A DNA stretch of 64,000 nucleotides from Spirometra erinaceieuropaei. Lineage: Eukaryota; Platyhelminthes; Cestoda; Diphyllobothriidea; Diphyllobothriidae. Within the stretch, counting starts at the first letter, position 1. Every line of letters begins with the position of its first letter. The translations under genes were made by a program, and so were the position numbers. The notes beneath the pieces are model-generated. The model was given only the letters and a program-made list of their open reading frames with translations, searched no databases and had not been told where the DNA came from. The stretch lies in assembly GCA_902702965.1 (NCBI GenBank), contig CACRXP010000007.1:2064081-2128080 (forward strand), given 5' to 3'. Shown here piece by piece: positions 46,901 through 53,879 of the stretch.

Positions 46901-46902
46901 GA
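22878..46902 (+). CDS. PICK1: PICK1 orthologue, PDZ and BAR domain scaffold, nine coding exons
   Basis: Coding exons: 22878-22918, 28351-28591, 28630-28696, 33909-33998, 37793-37909, 39273-39406, 41592-41684, 43166-43361 and 46445-46902. Phases join throughout, giving 478 codons (vertebrate PICK1 is about 415). PDZ is at about 17-105: K27-D28 and the CPC motif (C44, C46) fall at the same positions as in human. BAR is at about 140-360, with DALGLSRAILVNDGLVKKMD, FADAHRDMQKF, KRYLDVKFEYL and KVKEMDDEEY. The acidic run is at about 379-391, followed by a longer Ser/Pro/Asp-rich tail ending in LISID. In animals PICK1 dimerises through BAR, binds curved membrane, and uses PDZ to bind C-termini of receptors, transporters and protein kinase C alpha. 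The last stop is at 46900-46902. I saw no AATAAA nearby. Confidence 0.93.
23159..23200. repeat. Perfect 42-bp palindrome
   Basis: GGGTCATTGGATATCCTTCT then GCAGAAGGATATCCAATGACC: 21-base arms with no spacer, directly seen. Nearby, GGGCTAGTGCATGGCTAGTGC adds a short tandem. Confidence 0.95.
23635..23791 (-). mobile_element. SINE, head plus hairpin tail, 12-bp target-site duplication
   Basis: Flanked exactly by ATACAATTCTTA at 23623-23634 and 23792-23803. On the minus strand the head (GGGGCGCTCACCGATCGTTC) runs to CGCATGATATA. It then joins GGCAGAATAGTATTACC, a 12-base loop, and the reverse complement GGTAATACTATTCTGCC. The tRNA-like part and most of the body are missing. Confidence 0.85.
27115..27780. 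repeat. Family A related block, composite
   Basis: Contains GGTCATGTGTGGCACGCGTA near 27193 and, at 27660-27760, GGTGGATGAGGAGG ... GTGCGGTAGATGCTGTGCAA then ACCATAAACTAGTTCAC. These are the words of the reversed family A copies at 34730, 40650 and 48880. The interior appears rearranged. Confidence 0.55.
28351..28591 (+). CDS. PICK1: PICK1 coding exon 2, most of the PDZ domain
   Basis: Acceptor TTTTTTGTAG then GGGGATGACA. Encodes GMTVTSGSITLKKDPQN, LVGISIGGG (carboxylate-binding loop), YCPCLYVVQVF, GDEITGVGG and KGKVEVARLIQSFK. The ATG at 28355 is internal, not the start. Confidence 0.92.
28630..28696 (+). CDS. PICK1: PICK1 coding exon 3, end of the PDZ domain
   Basis: Encodes DTVTIFFNKLHADPKQGKTL then DI, close to the vertebrate EVTIHYNKLQADPKQG region. 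Separated from exon 2 by 38 nt. The preceding intron would be GC-AG (28592-28629). An alternative GT-AG pair (28602-28636) also keeps the frame but replaces DTV with AIPI. Donor GTAAGG at 28697. Confidence 0.85.
28780..29190 (-). repeat. Two decayed Penelope-like 3' ends
   Basis: CGGACGCATCATCAGACATA (about 28840) and GACGTTTTGTATTCGTACTC then GTCATCAGAGATAGAC (about 29090) resemble the TTTCGGATT ... CATCATCAGAGACATA signature of the fragment at 2581. They are diverged and carry no intact domain. Confidence 0.45.
29495..29760 (+). repeat. Direct repeat, left copy, flanking foldback copy 2
   Basis: Runs from CACTCTCATCCCTTTGTGTG through CAGACTTGCCACTCGG and CCTTTTAAGCGTGG to TCTGTGGCATTC. The same order recurs at 30950-31155 with perhaps three quarters of positions matching by eye. 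Confidence 0.7.
29776..30768. mobile_element. Foldback TA-type DNA element, copy 2 (complete)
   Basis: 993 bp between TA (29774-29775) and TA (30769-30770). Starts CAGTAGGTGGGCTAACTCAT and ends ATGAGTTAGCCCACCTACTG, with the two halves inverted along their whole length. No transposase. It lies inside PICK1 intron 3. Confidence 0.9.
30771..30935. repeat. Shared right flank of foldback copy 2
   Basis: Matches 5050-5215: CTCGCAAGCAAATATGAACA through AAATATGTTAAGATGTAAAC. Confidence 0.75.
30950..31155 (+). repeat. Direct repeat, right copy, flanking foldback copy 2
   Basis: Same orientation as 29495-29760: CACTCTCATCCCTTTCGCGG, CAGACTTGCCACTCGG, CTTTTAAGCGTGAC, GATCCGTGGCATTC. Together the copies enclose the foldback element and its right flank. 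Confidence 0.7.
31160..32369. other. Unassigned part of PICK1 intron 3
   Basis: No known family. A 131-codon minus ORF (31168-31563) shows no recognisable domain, and I do not call it a gene. Confidence 0.4.
32370..33690 (+). pseudogene. RTE-like LINE reverse transcriptase, 5'-truncated, copy 1
   Basis: One frame with stops encodes DQAFALRRILEIRHGYQQPT, VGLAAAFDSVQHESL (motif A), SGVGQGCFLSPILFNYAID (motif B), MADLDYADDIALVASG (motif C, YADD) and VLSINAGKTKVFS. It continues with SVLLYVCECWAVEEDE, RTILRVKFTDFVSN and ERRLRWFGHVRRR. In-frame stops follow HESL and NYAID, and another follows RIDAA near 33023, so it is dead. It sits in the sense direction within PICK1 intron 3. Confidence 0.88.
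33909..33998 (+). CDS. PICK1: PICK1 coding exon 4, linker into BAR
   Basis: After TCTATTGCAG it encodes VLKKMKHRMVENMEASTADA then LGLSRAILVN, with phase 1 at both ends. The donor GTTTGA at 33999 is weak but gives the only frame-keeping join. Confidence 0.9.
34215..34250. repeat. C-run followed by A-run
   Basis: A stretch of about ten or more C then ten A (GTGTCCCCCCCC ... AAAAAAAAAACGGG), possibly an old poly(A) tail or simple repeat. Confidence 0.8.
34730..34905 (-). repeat. Interspersed repeat family A, reversed copy
   Basis: ACCGGGTCCAGGTGATGGAG, GTGGTAGATGCTGTGCAAGT, CACCATAAACTAATTCACGC and GGAGCACACGTTGAACATCA are the reverse complements of the modules seen at 1535 and 36705. Confidence 0.7.
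35335..35730 (+). repeat. Interspersed repeat family A, split by a SINE
   Basis: The left part (ACGATGTCCACCGCAGCAAG ... ACCATCTACTGAAC at 35423-35436) and the right part (ACCATCTACTGAACTCTCTA ... TGCCAAGACAGGGTCAAGAA) are one family A copy interrupted by the SINE at 35437-35653. Confidence 0.8.
35437..35653 (-). mobile_element. SINE with inverted tail, 14-bp target-site duplication
   Basis: Flanked by ACCATCTACTGAAC on both sides (35423-35436, 35654-35667). On the minus strand the head GGGGGCGCTCACTGATCG runs to CGCATGATATATA. It is then followed by GGCAGAATGGCATTGCCGAC, GGAGACTGGAATGGCCATTT and GCCGTCGTCAGCCAGCCATA. This second part is the reverse complement of the body in the full copy at 8012-8263. 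Confidence 0.88.
36138..36350 (+). mobile_element. SINE with inverted tail
   Basis: GGAGGGCGCTCACCGATCAT (head), GCTGCACAGCGGCACGTACT, then GGCAGAATAACATTACGGAC, GGAGAATGGAATGGCCATTT and GCCGTCGTCAGCCAGTCATA. It has the same architecture as 35437-35653. The ends are approximate. Confidence 0.78.
36705..36965 (+). repeat. Interspersed repeat family A
   Basis: CGATGTCCACCGTGTGTTCC, GGTGCAGACTTGCGCAGCAT, CTACCGCACTCCTCC, GGCCCGGCGTCAATACATAG. One of the clearest + strand copies, inside PICK1 intron 4. Confidence 0.75.
37793..37909 (+). CDS. PICK1: PICK1 coding exon 5, BAR helix 1
   Basis: After CCACATTTCAG it encodes DGLVKKMDELDRTANMFSGL then VAHSRSLVRAIFNLSKVHR. Donor GTAAGT at 37910. Confidence 0.92.
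39273..39406 (+). CDS. PICK1: PICK1 coding exon 6, BAR
   Basis: After TTTCTTGCAG it encodes DFGQILSEIGVKEPQ ... FTQFADAHRDMQKFATETLK and KLKP. Donor GTGAGT at 39407. Confidence 0.92.
39855..40640 (+). pseudogene. RTE-like LINE reverse transcriptase C-terminal part, copy 2
   Basis: Starts at RYADDIALHASSF (motif C) and continues with VGLSINAGKTKVFSSCTPDQ, EEVDSFKYLGARLLP, SVLLYGCEC, RTILRVKCSDFVSNETVHAR, ERRLRWFGHVLRRPPQELNV, CLDAVRPDMEVVLGPSVFGL and RRWRKEWVALSRSAAA. It closely matches 32770-33520 and so is the same family. Stops near 40157 and 40257 and a short insertion break it. Within PICK1 intron 6, sense direction. Confidence 0.88.
40650..40875 (-). repeat. Interspersed repeat family A, reversed copy next to LINE 3' end
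   Basis: GGTGTGTGGCACGCGTAGAG, GGGAGTGTGGTGGATGTTAC, CACCATAAACTAACTTACCC, CCGTGGGGCACACGGTGGAT. Lies immediately after the LINE remnant. Confidence 0.7.
41592..41684 (+). CDS. PICK1: PICK1 coding exon 7, BAR
   Basis: After CTTTTGTAG, 93 nt encode MVADLNTFLTKAIPDTKLTV then KRYLDVKFEYL. The basic pair KR replaces the KK of the vertebrate concave, membrane-facing surface. Donor GTGAGT at 41685. Confidence 0.93.
42165..42510 (+). repeat. Interspersed repeat family B, copy 1
   Basis: CCGCTACAACCTTTAGGCTC, CGTACAGAAGG, AGTTGGCAGCCGAACGAG and CACGTCCGGCGCCTGG recur in the same order at 48205-48520. Confidence 0.6.
43166..43361 (+). CDS. PICK1: PICK1 coding exon 8, BAR
   Basis: After GCCCGCCAG it encodes SYCLKVKEMDDEEYTFNALQ, EPLYRVETGNYEYRLVLRCR and QDARTRFAKLRNDVL ... 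LLDNKH. Donor GTATGC at 43362. The acceptor lacks a T-rich tract and is instead a CCCG repeat, which is unusual. Confidence 0.93.
44063..44148 (-). mobile_element. Class II tRNA-like SINE head, copy 1
   Basis: The minus strand reads GGGACTTCGTAGATCAGGTG GTTAGAGC (A box) and later TCGGTTCGAATCTC (B box), about 86 nt. This is long enough for a Ser/Leu-type tRNA with a long variable arm. Its tail, GAGTTTTTCACAG-like then GGGTCAATATG, continues to about 44023. Confidence 0.65.
44402..44487 (+). mobile_element. Class II tRNA-like SINE head, copy 2
   Basis: GGGGCCTCTCAGCGCAGGTG, GTTAGAGCGTTGGCTGTACT, GTGTTCGAATCCCACC (B box), then the tail GAGTTTTTCACAGTTGGGTC. A GGCT/AGCC stem would enclose a seven-base loop GTACTAA. 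Stem mismatches and the shared tail argue for a SINE rather than a working tRNA gene. Confidence 0.65.
45025..45255 (+). repeat. Interspersed repeat family A
   Basis: ACGATGCCCACCGTGCGAGC, GGTAGCAGACTTGCGTTGCA, CTATCGCACTCCCTCC, CCTGGTGTCAGAACAGAATC, in the standard order. Confidence 0.72.
45473..46355. mobile_element. TA-flanked MITE, second family, complete
   Basis: 883 bp with TA at 45471-45472 and at 46356-46357. Ends: CAGTTAGTGACCTAACTCAT and ATGAGGTAGGTCACGAACTG. The terminal inverted repeats are about 30 bp and the interior is AT-rich without a transposase. It ends 89 bp before PICK1 exon 9. Confidence 0.82.
46445..46902 (+). CDS. PICK1: PICK1 coding exon 9, BAR end and acidic tail
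   Basis: After CCTCTCCACAG it encodes VQDTVVQLQRFVTALATYHE, VIFPLEMDLSRDTFAY, an Asp/Glu run (GAG/GAA repeat at 46609-46637), then a Ser/Pro-rich tail. The tail includes QLLDLSDPVPPP and closes with GDLISID and a TGA stop. Confidence 0.94.
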
Positions 46903-47540
46903 GGTCACCTTGCCTAGCCTCCTTCTATGTCCTTACACCTTACTGCGACCCCCTTTACCATCACTGAGCCCTCTGTGATCCTCACAGTACCGATCCCTTC
47001 TGAATTGCAATGAGATGGCCTGACTTTTTGTCTTCTTTTTTTCTGTATGTGTGGGTACCTACCGATGCGCTGGGTTTTTTTTTTCTGTGGTGGACTTGTC
47101 TACCTTCTGATCCTGTTACTGTCTGTGATGTGCAGTTATCTCTGTCTTTCTTGCTGTAAAAGCATTCCACTGTTTTTTTTTAGCAAACGTGCTTTGTACT
47201 TACACCTTACTGTTCATTACTGCGGCTCTTTTGCATGCCGAGGGAAAGTTACCACAATACTTGTTACTATTCGATTGGACTTTCTTTTGTTACCCCTAAG
47301 AAAGCTGGGATCTAAAGGCATGATTGGGGTACTGTTTACTTCAGGCATCAGGAAACATTCCGGTTGTTGTCTATTCGAAGGTCGACCAGTCGTCGAAGTC
47401 GACGTTCCCTCCTTTCCTGTGTCGTGCGGAGTGTTTCCACCGGTTAGGTAACGAGACTTGCTTTTCCGTTTGTGTCTTGCGGCTCAATCTACTGCCCAAG
47501 CAAATGACCAGTGATCATACAAAAAGGAGAATCGACCTGC
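46903..47540 (+). other. PICK1 3' untranslated region and downstream DNA
   Basis: Pyrimidine-rich after the stop, with T-runs near 47035-47090 and 47170-47185. The polyadenylation site could not be placed. Confidence 0.4.
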
Positions 47541-47544
47541 TTGT

Positions 47545-47615
47545 TGATCGGAAGATCCGGGTTCGATTGCGGAGTGATACACATCTTTGGCTGGCTAGTG
47601 ACCGTTAGCAAGCCG
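47545..47615 (+). repeat. tRNA-like SINE fragment
   Basis: GATCCGGGTTCGATTGCGG (B box) followed by GGCTGGCTAGTGACCGTTAG and CAAGCCGGAAG, a diverged tRNA-to-body junction of the SINE at 8012. Confidence 0.5.
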
Positions 47616-47974
47616 GAAGTCAACGCCCCTCTCCTGTTTTGTTGGCGTCCCTTCTTGTGGTGATGATCCTTCAGAGTTCCTATTCTGGCGGCGGCATTCT
47701 GGGACCAACGACCGACCGACCGACATTTTGGCGCTACTACCGGTGTTTCCAGATTCCAACCGATTCTGGCCTCTGAAAGGGCAGTTCATGCAGGGATGCG
47801 CCGTGCATTTTTGTATGACGCACAGAACGCGACCCAGCTATCTAGCTGTCATCAGCAAACGCCAACCGACGGTCCTCTTGACTGCGTCTTGACATCGCAA
47901 CAAGTTGGGCGAGGTAAGCATGTTCCGTTGATTGGGGCAAGTTTGCCTAAAATTAGGTGACAGTTCGAACGTCG

Positions 47975-48175
47975 ATTCCGTTGATGTCCAGCCCAGCACG
48001 CACAGAAAGGTAGACGCGGGGACGGTGGCTTGTGTGGGAATCTGTTTATGATGAGAGCAGACTTACGCTGCATCTGCCGCGCTCCCTGCTGCTCCTCGCC
48101 CTCCTGGACCCGGTGTCAAGAAGATCCGAGGCGGGATTGGGCGCTGGTGGTTGGCTCGACGCGAACCCGCACCTA
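47975..48175 (+). repeat. Interspersed repeat family A
   Basis: GTTGATGTCCAGCCCAGCAC, GAGAGCAGACTTACGCTGCA, TCTGCCGCGCTCCCTGC, CCCGGTGTCAAGAAGATCCG. Confidence 0.7.
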
Positions 48176-48204
48176 GGCGTGTGTCGCGGCGGCTTAAGCC
48201 GTGG

Positions 48205-48530
48205 ACAGGACGTAGCCACTACAACCTTCAGGCCCGGTTCCGAACAGGAAGCGGTGTTGGATGCCAGTTGGGAGGATGCAGTATTCTGTACGGAAAGATT
48301 AGGGAACGGGCTAAAATAAGTTGGCAGCCGGGCGACAACACGTCCGGCGTCATGAGTGCGGCGGCCCGAGTGAGAGTGACGAATGCGTCATGGCGCCTTG
48401 AGCGAGAGCATGCCTACGTCGGCCTTGAAGGTGATTGGCCGAGAGCCAGACCGCCTCTAGTGTGCACGTGCAAGTACCCACGAGTGGTTCAGCGCTGCAA
48501 CAGGCGTCACATGCAGCCACCTCCCTTCCG
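48205..48530 (+). repeat. Interspersed repeat family B, copy 2
   Basis: CCACTACAACCTTCAGGCCC, TGTACGGAAAG, AGTTGGCAGCCGGGCGAC, ACGTCCGGCGTCATGAG, GGTGATTGGCCGAGAG. It is homologous to 42165-42510. Long ORFs over it are accidental. Confidence 0.6.
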
Positions 48531-48819
48531 CATCCCATCCCCAGTCGCGTGGCGAGCTCGGACAGCCGACTGGTGGACGGCGGAGGGAAGTGAGAGGGTA
48601 AGGCCGAGCCTGGGGCATTCGTCCACACAGAGTATCAGCGCATTCTCTACTATAATAAACCCGAATCCAGCATGACGCGCGCAGCAAAGTGGTTGGAGAA
48701 CTGCGAAATAGGCTCCAGTGGCTCCTTCTTAGTACGGCCTTCGTGGAATTCTCACGCATAAGTGATCGGTGTTGGCTTTACAACAGTCTGGCGCATGCAC
48801 GGGGACTAGGTCCTGGTTG

Positions 48820-49035
48820 TGGCACGCGTAGACGGGCTACTTACCTTTGTCAGCTACTCCGCCCGCTCACACATCTGGTTGTCTTGACATTGCCTTGTCA
48901 TCGGATCCAGATGGGTCGGGAGGGGGGGTGCGATAGATGCTACGCAAGTCTAGCCTACTCTACTGGTTCACGCCCAAGTCACCCCTGCTGCGCCCATTCC
49001 GTGGGGCTCGCAGTGGAGATCATCGCTTGCAGCGG
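48820..49035 (-). repeat. Interspersed repeat family A, reversed copy
   Basis: GGTTGTGGCACGCGTAGACG, GGGTGCGATAGATGCTACGC, CGCCCATTCCGTGGGGCTCG, matching 40650-40875. Confidence 0.65.
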
Positions 49036-49314
49036 TCGAACTACTAGAAAGCATTGTGACACTCACAGGTCTCCGGCCCAGTTCATGTGGTCCTGTGCGG
49101 AAATTTAAATGAAAATGCATGCTTCCTTTACTTCAAGGCTGCTTTGCACTCAGGAAGGTCAGTTTCGTGAGAATCCGTTTTTTGGGCCCGCGACTGATCC
49201 ACTGACCGCACGAGTACCTTACTGACTGATCAGTAATTTTTTGAACGATGCCCACTTCTATGTGAGTCGCACATTGCGAACATCCACTTCTGCCGACAGC
49301 GCTGTCTACAGTTA

Positions 49315-49660
49315 CAGTTAGTGACCCAACTCATTAAATGTGTCGCAATTTACGAATGTTTGCCAATCGCTAACAAACCGATACCATTTCATGTTAAGGG
49401 CAATGTTGCGTTGTTTAGAAATGCCGATTTATTTTGAAAAGTGCAATAGCCCGAAAACGTCAGAAATGGCTCTAATTTAGTACACTTCGTTTTTAGGTGT
49501 ATGGAATGTATTTTCATACCAAAAACGTAGTAAATATGAAAGTAGAAATAAAATAACGTCTAATAATAGTGTGTCAGCGAAGTTTACATCTAAATACTTT
49601 TTCGTAATTAATGTGATTTCATATATGACAGTTTGTCAACTGCCTACATTCTGAGTGTAG
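49315..49660. mobile_element. TA-flanked MITE, second family, left half
   Basis: After TA (49313-49314), CAGTTAGTGACCCAACTCAT begins a close match to 45473-45870, with a deletion of several dozen bases after CCATTTCATG. The right half is missing. Confidence 0.75.
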
Positions 49661-50220
49661 AGTCCAAAACAGTTTTCCAGGGTTTCGTGTTATCCTTGAC
49701 TCGTTTCAGTTAAATGAAATGGGGTTCAACAAGAGAAACTGGATTTTGCTTGATTTCACCGATGGGGACGTCGTAGGAACAAAAGTTTTCATAAGGTGAC
49801 ATACCATGAGGCCAGTCAGTGCCTAATAAATTTAAATAGAACTGACAGGCGTGATTGTAAACATGCCATTTTGTGTTTATGGAGAGAACTCTTCTTCTGT
49901 TAAATCAGTTTACACTTTTCGTTCGTTTTGGATTACGTTGAGTTTCCGATCGGCCGCGAAATATTGCTGAATACTTCATGATTTTAAGTGTTTTCATCCG
50001 ATCGTCCATAAAGACAGATTCTGAATTAACTGTCTGTTGAGAACTTTAAAATAAGATTATTCTTGAAGGCATTTACTGAATTAGTGAGTGTTCGGGCGCT
50101 CCTCTTCACGAAGATAGTCGTTTGGGTCACATGCGAAGACTCATTCAAACATCAAACTACGTTTGCTTCCCTTAATAAGACTTCCGTCAACCTCCACAAA
50201 ATTTCCCGTATCATTGGTAG
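49661..50220. other. Unassigned AT-rich spacer
   Basis: No gene or repeat boundary recognised. Confidence 0.35.
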
Positions 50221-50224
50221 AAGG

Positions 50225-50440
50225 CGGTCACTGATCGCGTTGTAGGCGAAACTTATTCCGTTGTGCTCTGACTCTCGATCTATACCCTCGTAGGTAGTCG
50301 AACTGGAAGAATAGCAAAAAGACAAGCAAGACTTGGGTGGCTATTTTTGACTTATTAAGAGTCGTCACCTGCCTTTGCCGAAGCCCAGGTTTGGCGGCAC
50401 TTGGGGCTCAAATCCGCGATCTTTTGGTCATCAGTCCATC
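50225..50440 (+). mobile_element. Old SINE with inverted tail
   Basis: GCGGTCACTGATCGCGTTG (head), then AATAGCAAAAAGACAAGCAA, GGTGGCTATTTTTGACTTAT, GAGTCGTCACC and an antisense B box GGGGCTCAAATCCGCGATC. It has the same head-plus-reversed-body order as 35437-35653 but is heavily diverged. Confidence 0.55.
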
Positions 50441-51405
50441 GATCGAACCGATGATCCTATCCTGCATCCTCTAAATGTGTCTGACTTCAGTAAAACAGCA
50501 GTGTTTGCCTTCCTGCTTTCTAATCAAGATTCAGTTGTCGAATTGAGCATGGCACGTGCGCTGACGCATCCATCCAACACACATAACGTGCGGAATCTTC
50601 AAAGCGGGCGGCTGACTCTTCCGCTCTGCGCGCTCGCAACTCCAAAAGACATCCGACCTCTCAAGGCCGCGCTTTCTGGGACTGTCGCGCGCTCTTCTAA
50701 CAACAACAGAGAGCTCTTCCAAAGCCTCGTTCCACACGCGTTTTGAGTGAACCACATGACGACGTCTCCCTCGCACCGCCGTCCTCGTACAACCTAGTCC
50801 GGAAGCCTCGCGTCACGGTCGCTAGTCCTCGTGCATTGACGCCAAACCGTTCAAGACTGTCTGCGCACAGCAAACTTTCAAACTAGGGCATAAATTCGTG
50901 ATTTTTGATTGGCCGACTTTAACTGACCTCTACATATCGCTTCTTGTTTCAGTTCCTCAGATCTGGGATATTATTGGTCGGCATGTCAGATCACTAGAAC
51001 AATGCGCTACCTGAAAAGATCCCACTGTGCTGGATCTCGTGAGCAGCGATTTATAGAGGAGGTGTCAAGGAGTCGTCTTGCGAAGTTGTTTTAAAACGCT
51101 TGCTCATACTTCACGAAGGTCACCATTTGATGCACTTTACCAATGCAAGCCTGACTTGTAGTCGTGTGGGGTAGATCTTCTATCTGAGACAATTGCATTT
51201 TCGATGGAAAAGTGTTTATTTTATTGTTCAACAACATTCTACACTTCCACGCCGCATGTTCTACCAACAGTGTGACTTAATCGAATCCTTACCCTTAACA
51301 CTAATCCGTCCACAGTGTGACAATTGCGTGTGTACGCTACCAGCTTATGGTGACTTCAGACAGGAAAGTTTTCACTCACGCAGTTTAATTCTATTGTGTG
51401 GATTC
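50441..51405. other. Unassigned spacer
   Basis: No known domain or repeat; mirrored ORFs at 50531-50776 look accidental. Confidence 0.35.
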
Positions 51406-51409
51406 TAAC

Positions 51410-51525
51410 AACTGGGTTCGAATCTCAAGCGATTCACACTTGAGGCAAAGCGTGACTGGCTGATGACGGCCAGTAAGCCGGAAATAGCCATCCCGGTCTC
51501 TTTTGTCTTTGTCGGCACCATCTTA
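51410..51525 (+). mobile_element. tRNA-like SINE, tRNA and body part
   Basis: CTGGGTTCGAATCTCAAGCG (B box), GTGACTGGCTGATGACGGCC, AGTAAGCCGGAAATAGCCAT, GTCTCTTTTGTCTTTGTCGG. tRNA part and body in the same orientation, as at 8012. Confidence 0.65.
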
Positions 51526-51636
51526 TTTACTGTGTGTGTTTACCAGCAGCTAAGGGCGACTTCAGACATAAAAGAAAGTCCAGAATGGGCGATTTTCACT
51601 CATGCAGTTTAATTCTGTTGCGTGGATTTGAACAAT

Positions 51637-52168
51637 CATTTTATGAGCGTTGGTTTAAATCGCATCATACATGACAGCATGAATGTAGAGAAATGTGTGG
51701 TTTTCCGTAGGCGGAAAATACATGACTTGTAGTTTGGAAACCCTGAATGCAAATGCGACGGCAGAGCCGGTTCAAAAGTATTCGGGAATTGGGAAGTTTT
51801 TTTGAAAACCGAATAATACCCTTCCTTCGAGTATAAAATTAGAAAAAGACGTAATTTTCTACCGAATAAGCAAAATATTGAATATATTTTTTGCATGTTT
51901 TCCATTAAATATAATTGGACATTTGGAGGCATCGAAAATCAATGAGAAAAATTCATGCTATATAAGTAGCCAATTTTTACGAAGTTTAGTTTTCTCATCC
52001 TGCCGGAAGGAAGTTCATTCGAAAGCCGGCCTCCTGTGGTAACGAAATTATTATAGAATTATGCTGCAGGCTGATTAGTTATACAACCCTACTTAATTAA
52101 TCTTTCTAAAACGAAAACGCATTTCGGAATTGCGGTTTACATTTCATGAGTTAGCCCACCTACTGTAC
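51637..52168. mobile_element. Foldback element, right half only
   Basis: Matches the right half of the 990-bp palindrome: GCATGTTTTCCATTAAATAT, AAAATCAATGAGAAAAATTC, TTCGAAAGCCGGCCTCCTG, ending CATGAGTTAGCCCACCTACT G followed by TA. The right flank is unrelated to copies 1 and 2. Confidence 0.8.
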
Positions 52169-52889
52169 GTATGAACTAATTTATAGTGGCTGTGGGCTGC
52201 TGCAGTAACTACCGCGATCTCACCTGTCTCGCTCACCTGAACCCGTCGTCATGGCAGATTAAAAAAGACCGGGAACGGAACCGAGCGAAATGATTGGCAA
52301 ATCTACATAGCTCGTTGAAGCTTACCACAGGCGCCTGATTTGTGTACGATGGAGCAGGTTTTCACAGAAGCAAGGCAGATACGGCGGCTCGGATTCCAGA
52401 TGATTGGGAGTGTCATACAGGCCACAATTAAAAGATGACATTGCAACCTGACTCCTCATCTGCGAGGACCGAGTCATACATTCAGTTTCCGTATCCGCCC
52501 ACATTTCCCTCTTCCTAGGATCCTTCATCAGAAATGTTAATTTTTTCGATTCTTCAGTTCATGCACCGTGTCCCTCACAGAATACGCTCTATCGACACCC
52601 CTGGCGGAACCTTTTTTATTCGCCATATAGTAGTAGTCCAGTTGCATCTCCCTTGCACCCTCCTCGGCTGGACTCGACTGACTGTAACCGATCGCATCTG
52701 GGTACCTTTCGCCTCGAGACGGGTTTTCTATTCGCCACATTGACATGAACAGCCTCATCCGGCATATGAATTCTGCCTTGATGATCCTGCTTTTGAACCT
52801 TTTACTCAACACCACATGCAGGCCAGTCCTGCCTGATCCGCCTACTTACCCCTTCATGAAATCCGTTATACACTGCCACATACAGGCCG
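52169..52889. other. Unassigned spacer
   Basis: A weak family A trace near 52180-52260 (GGGCTGCTGCAGTAACTACC). Otherwise nothing supportable. Confidence 0.35.
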
Positions 52890-53148
52890 GTCCTGCCTGC
52901 TTTTTATACATTCAGGAGCGAGAGTTTTTTCTCCTATAGTGTTAACCCAGTCATATTCATTTTGTTTATACGTTAGGAGTTTTTTTTCACTGCTCGCTCA
53001 TCATTCTTCGTAACATACTACTTCTTCAATAAATATGAATTAAGTATTGTATACATTCTGTATACCTGTTCTAAAATTCATGTAAAAGTTATTCTTACTT
53101 ACTCTGAAAGGACCCCCATGGGTCTTGAATAAATATTATTATTAAGAG
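52890..53148 (+). mobile_element. LINE 3' end with (TTA)n tail, copy 1
   Basis: Contains TTTTTATACATTCAGGAGCG, GAATTAAGTATTGTATACAT and ATGGGTCTTGAATAAATATT ATTATT. Closely related to 56775-57055. Such tails are typical of CR1-type insertions. Confidence 0.7.
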
Positions 53149-53149
53149 A

Positions 53150-53760
53150 CCTCGGTGTGTGGATTACGTCAACTCTCAAACCATCATCTCACTGCGCAAA
53201 TGTATCAAAGAATGCTATAGGTATCCTAGGCGCGATAAGAAGATACTTCCTGAATTTTAATGAAGAACTTTTCGGTCAATTATTTGGAACATACGTTCGA
53301 CCAGTGTTGGAATATTATGTTCAGGCATGGCGTCCCTGGACGAAACCAGATTACACCCTATTGGAAACCGTACAACGAAATGGACCAGGCTTGTCAACGG
53401 ATTAAGTATCTTACCTTATGAGAGTCGGCTGGAAAAGCTAAAAATATTTCCTCTCTCTTACAGACAATACAGAGGGGATATGATCATGGCCTTCAGGATC
53501 GTCCGAGGGCTAGACTGTGCTCTTCAGTTTGACGATTTCTTCGAACTGGCGCGAACGACAAATCTTCGAGGGCACCAATACAAATTGAAGCTAAAATATG
53601 CCAAGCTCGAATTGGGGGCCACATTTTTCTCCCACCGGCTGGTTGACGGATGAAACAAATTGTCGAACTCCGTTGTCTTAGCGGAAAACTTTGAGACCTT
53701 CAAAAGACGACTAGATAAATGTATGCTTGATGGTCAAACATTTACATGATATCGATGACC
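53150..53760 (+). pseudogene. CR1-type reverse transcriptase, thumb fragment
   Basis: RDLGVWITSTLKPSSHCANV, NEELFGQLFGTYVRPVLEYY and AWRPW, then after a +1 shift TKWTRLVNGLSILPYESRLE, YRQYRGDMIMAFRIVRGLD and LRGHQYKLKL. These match the C-terminus of the LINE at 17871-19223. One frameshift lies near 53380, with a TGA near 53651. Confidence 0.85.
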
Positions 53761-53879
53761 CGCTTAACTGCTAAGTAAATATCTCTATGATTTTTTCATA
53801 TGACTATCTGTAAATAGGGTTTTCCAATGCTCTGCCTATATCCCTCATATATACTGAAGTAGTCATCAGACCCCGACTT

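Noticed and set aside
48151..48675. 174-codon + strand ORF
   Set aside because: It lies over repeat families A and B, with equally long ORFs on the opposite strand.
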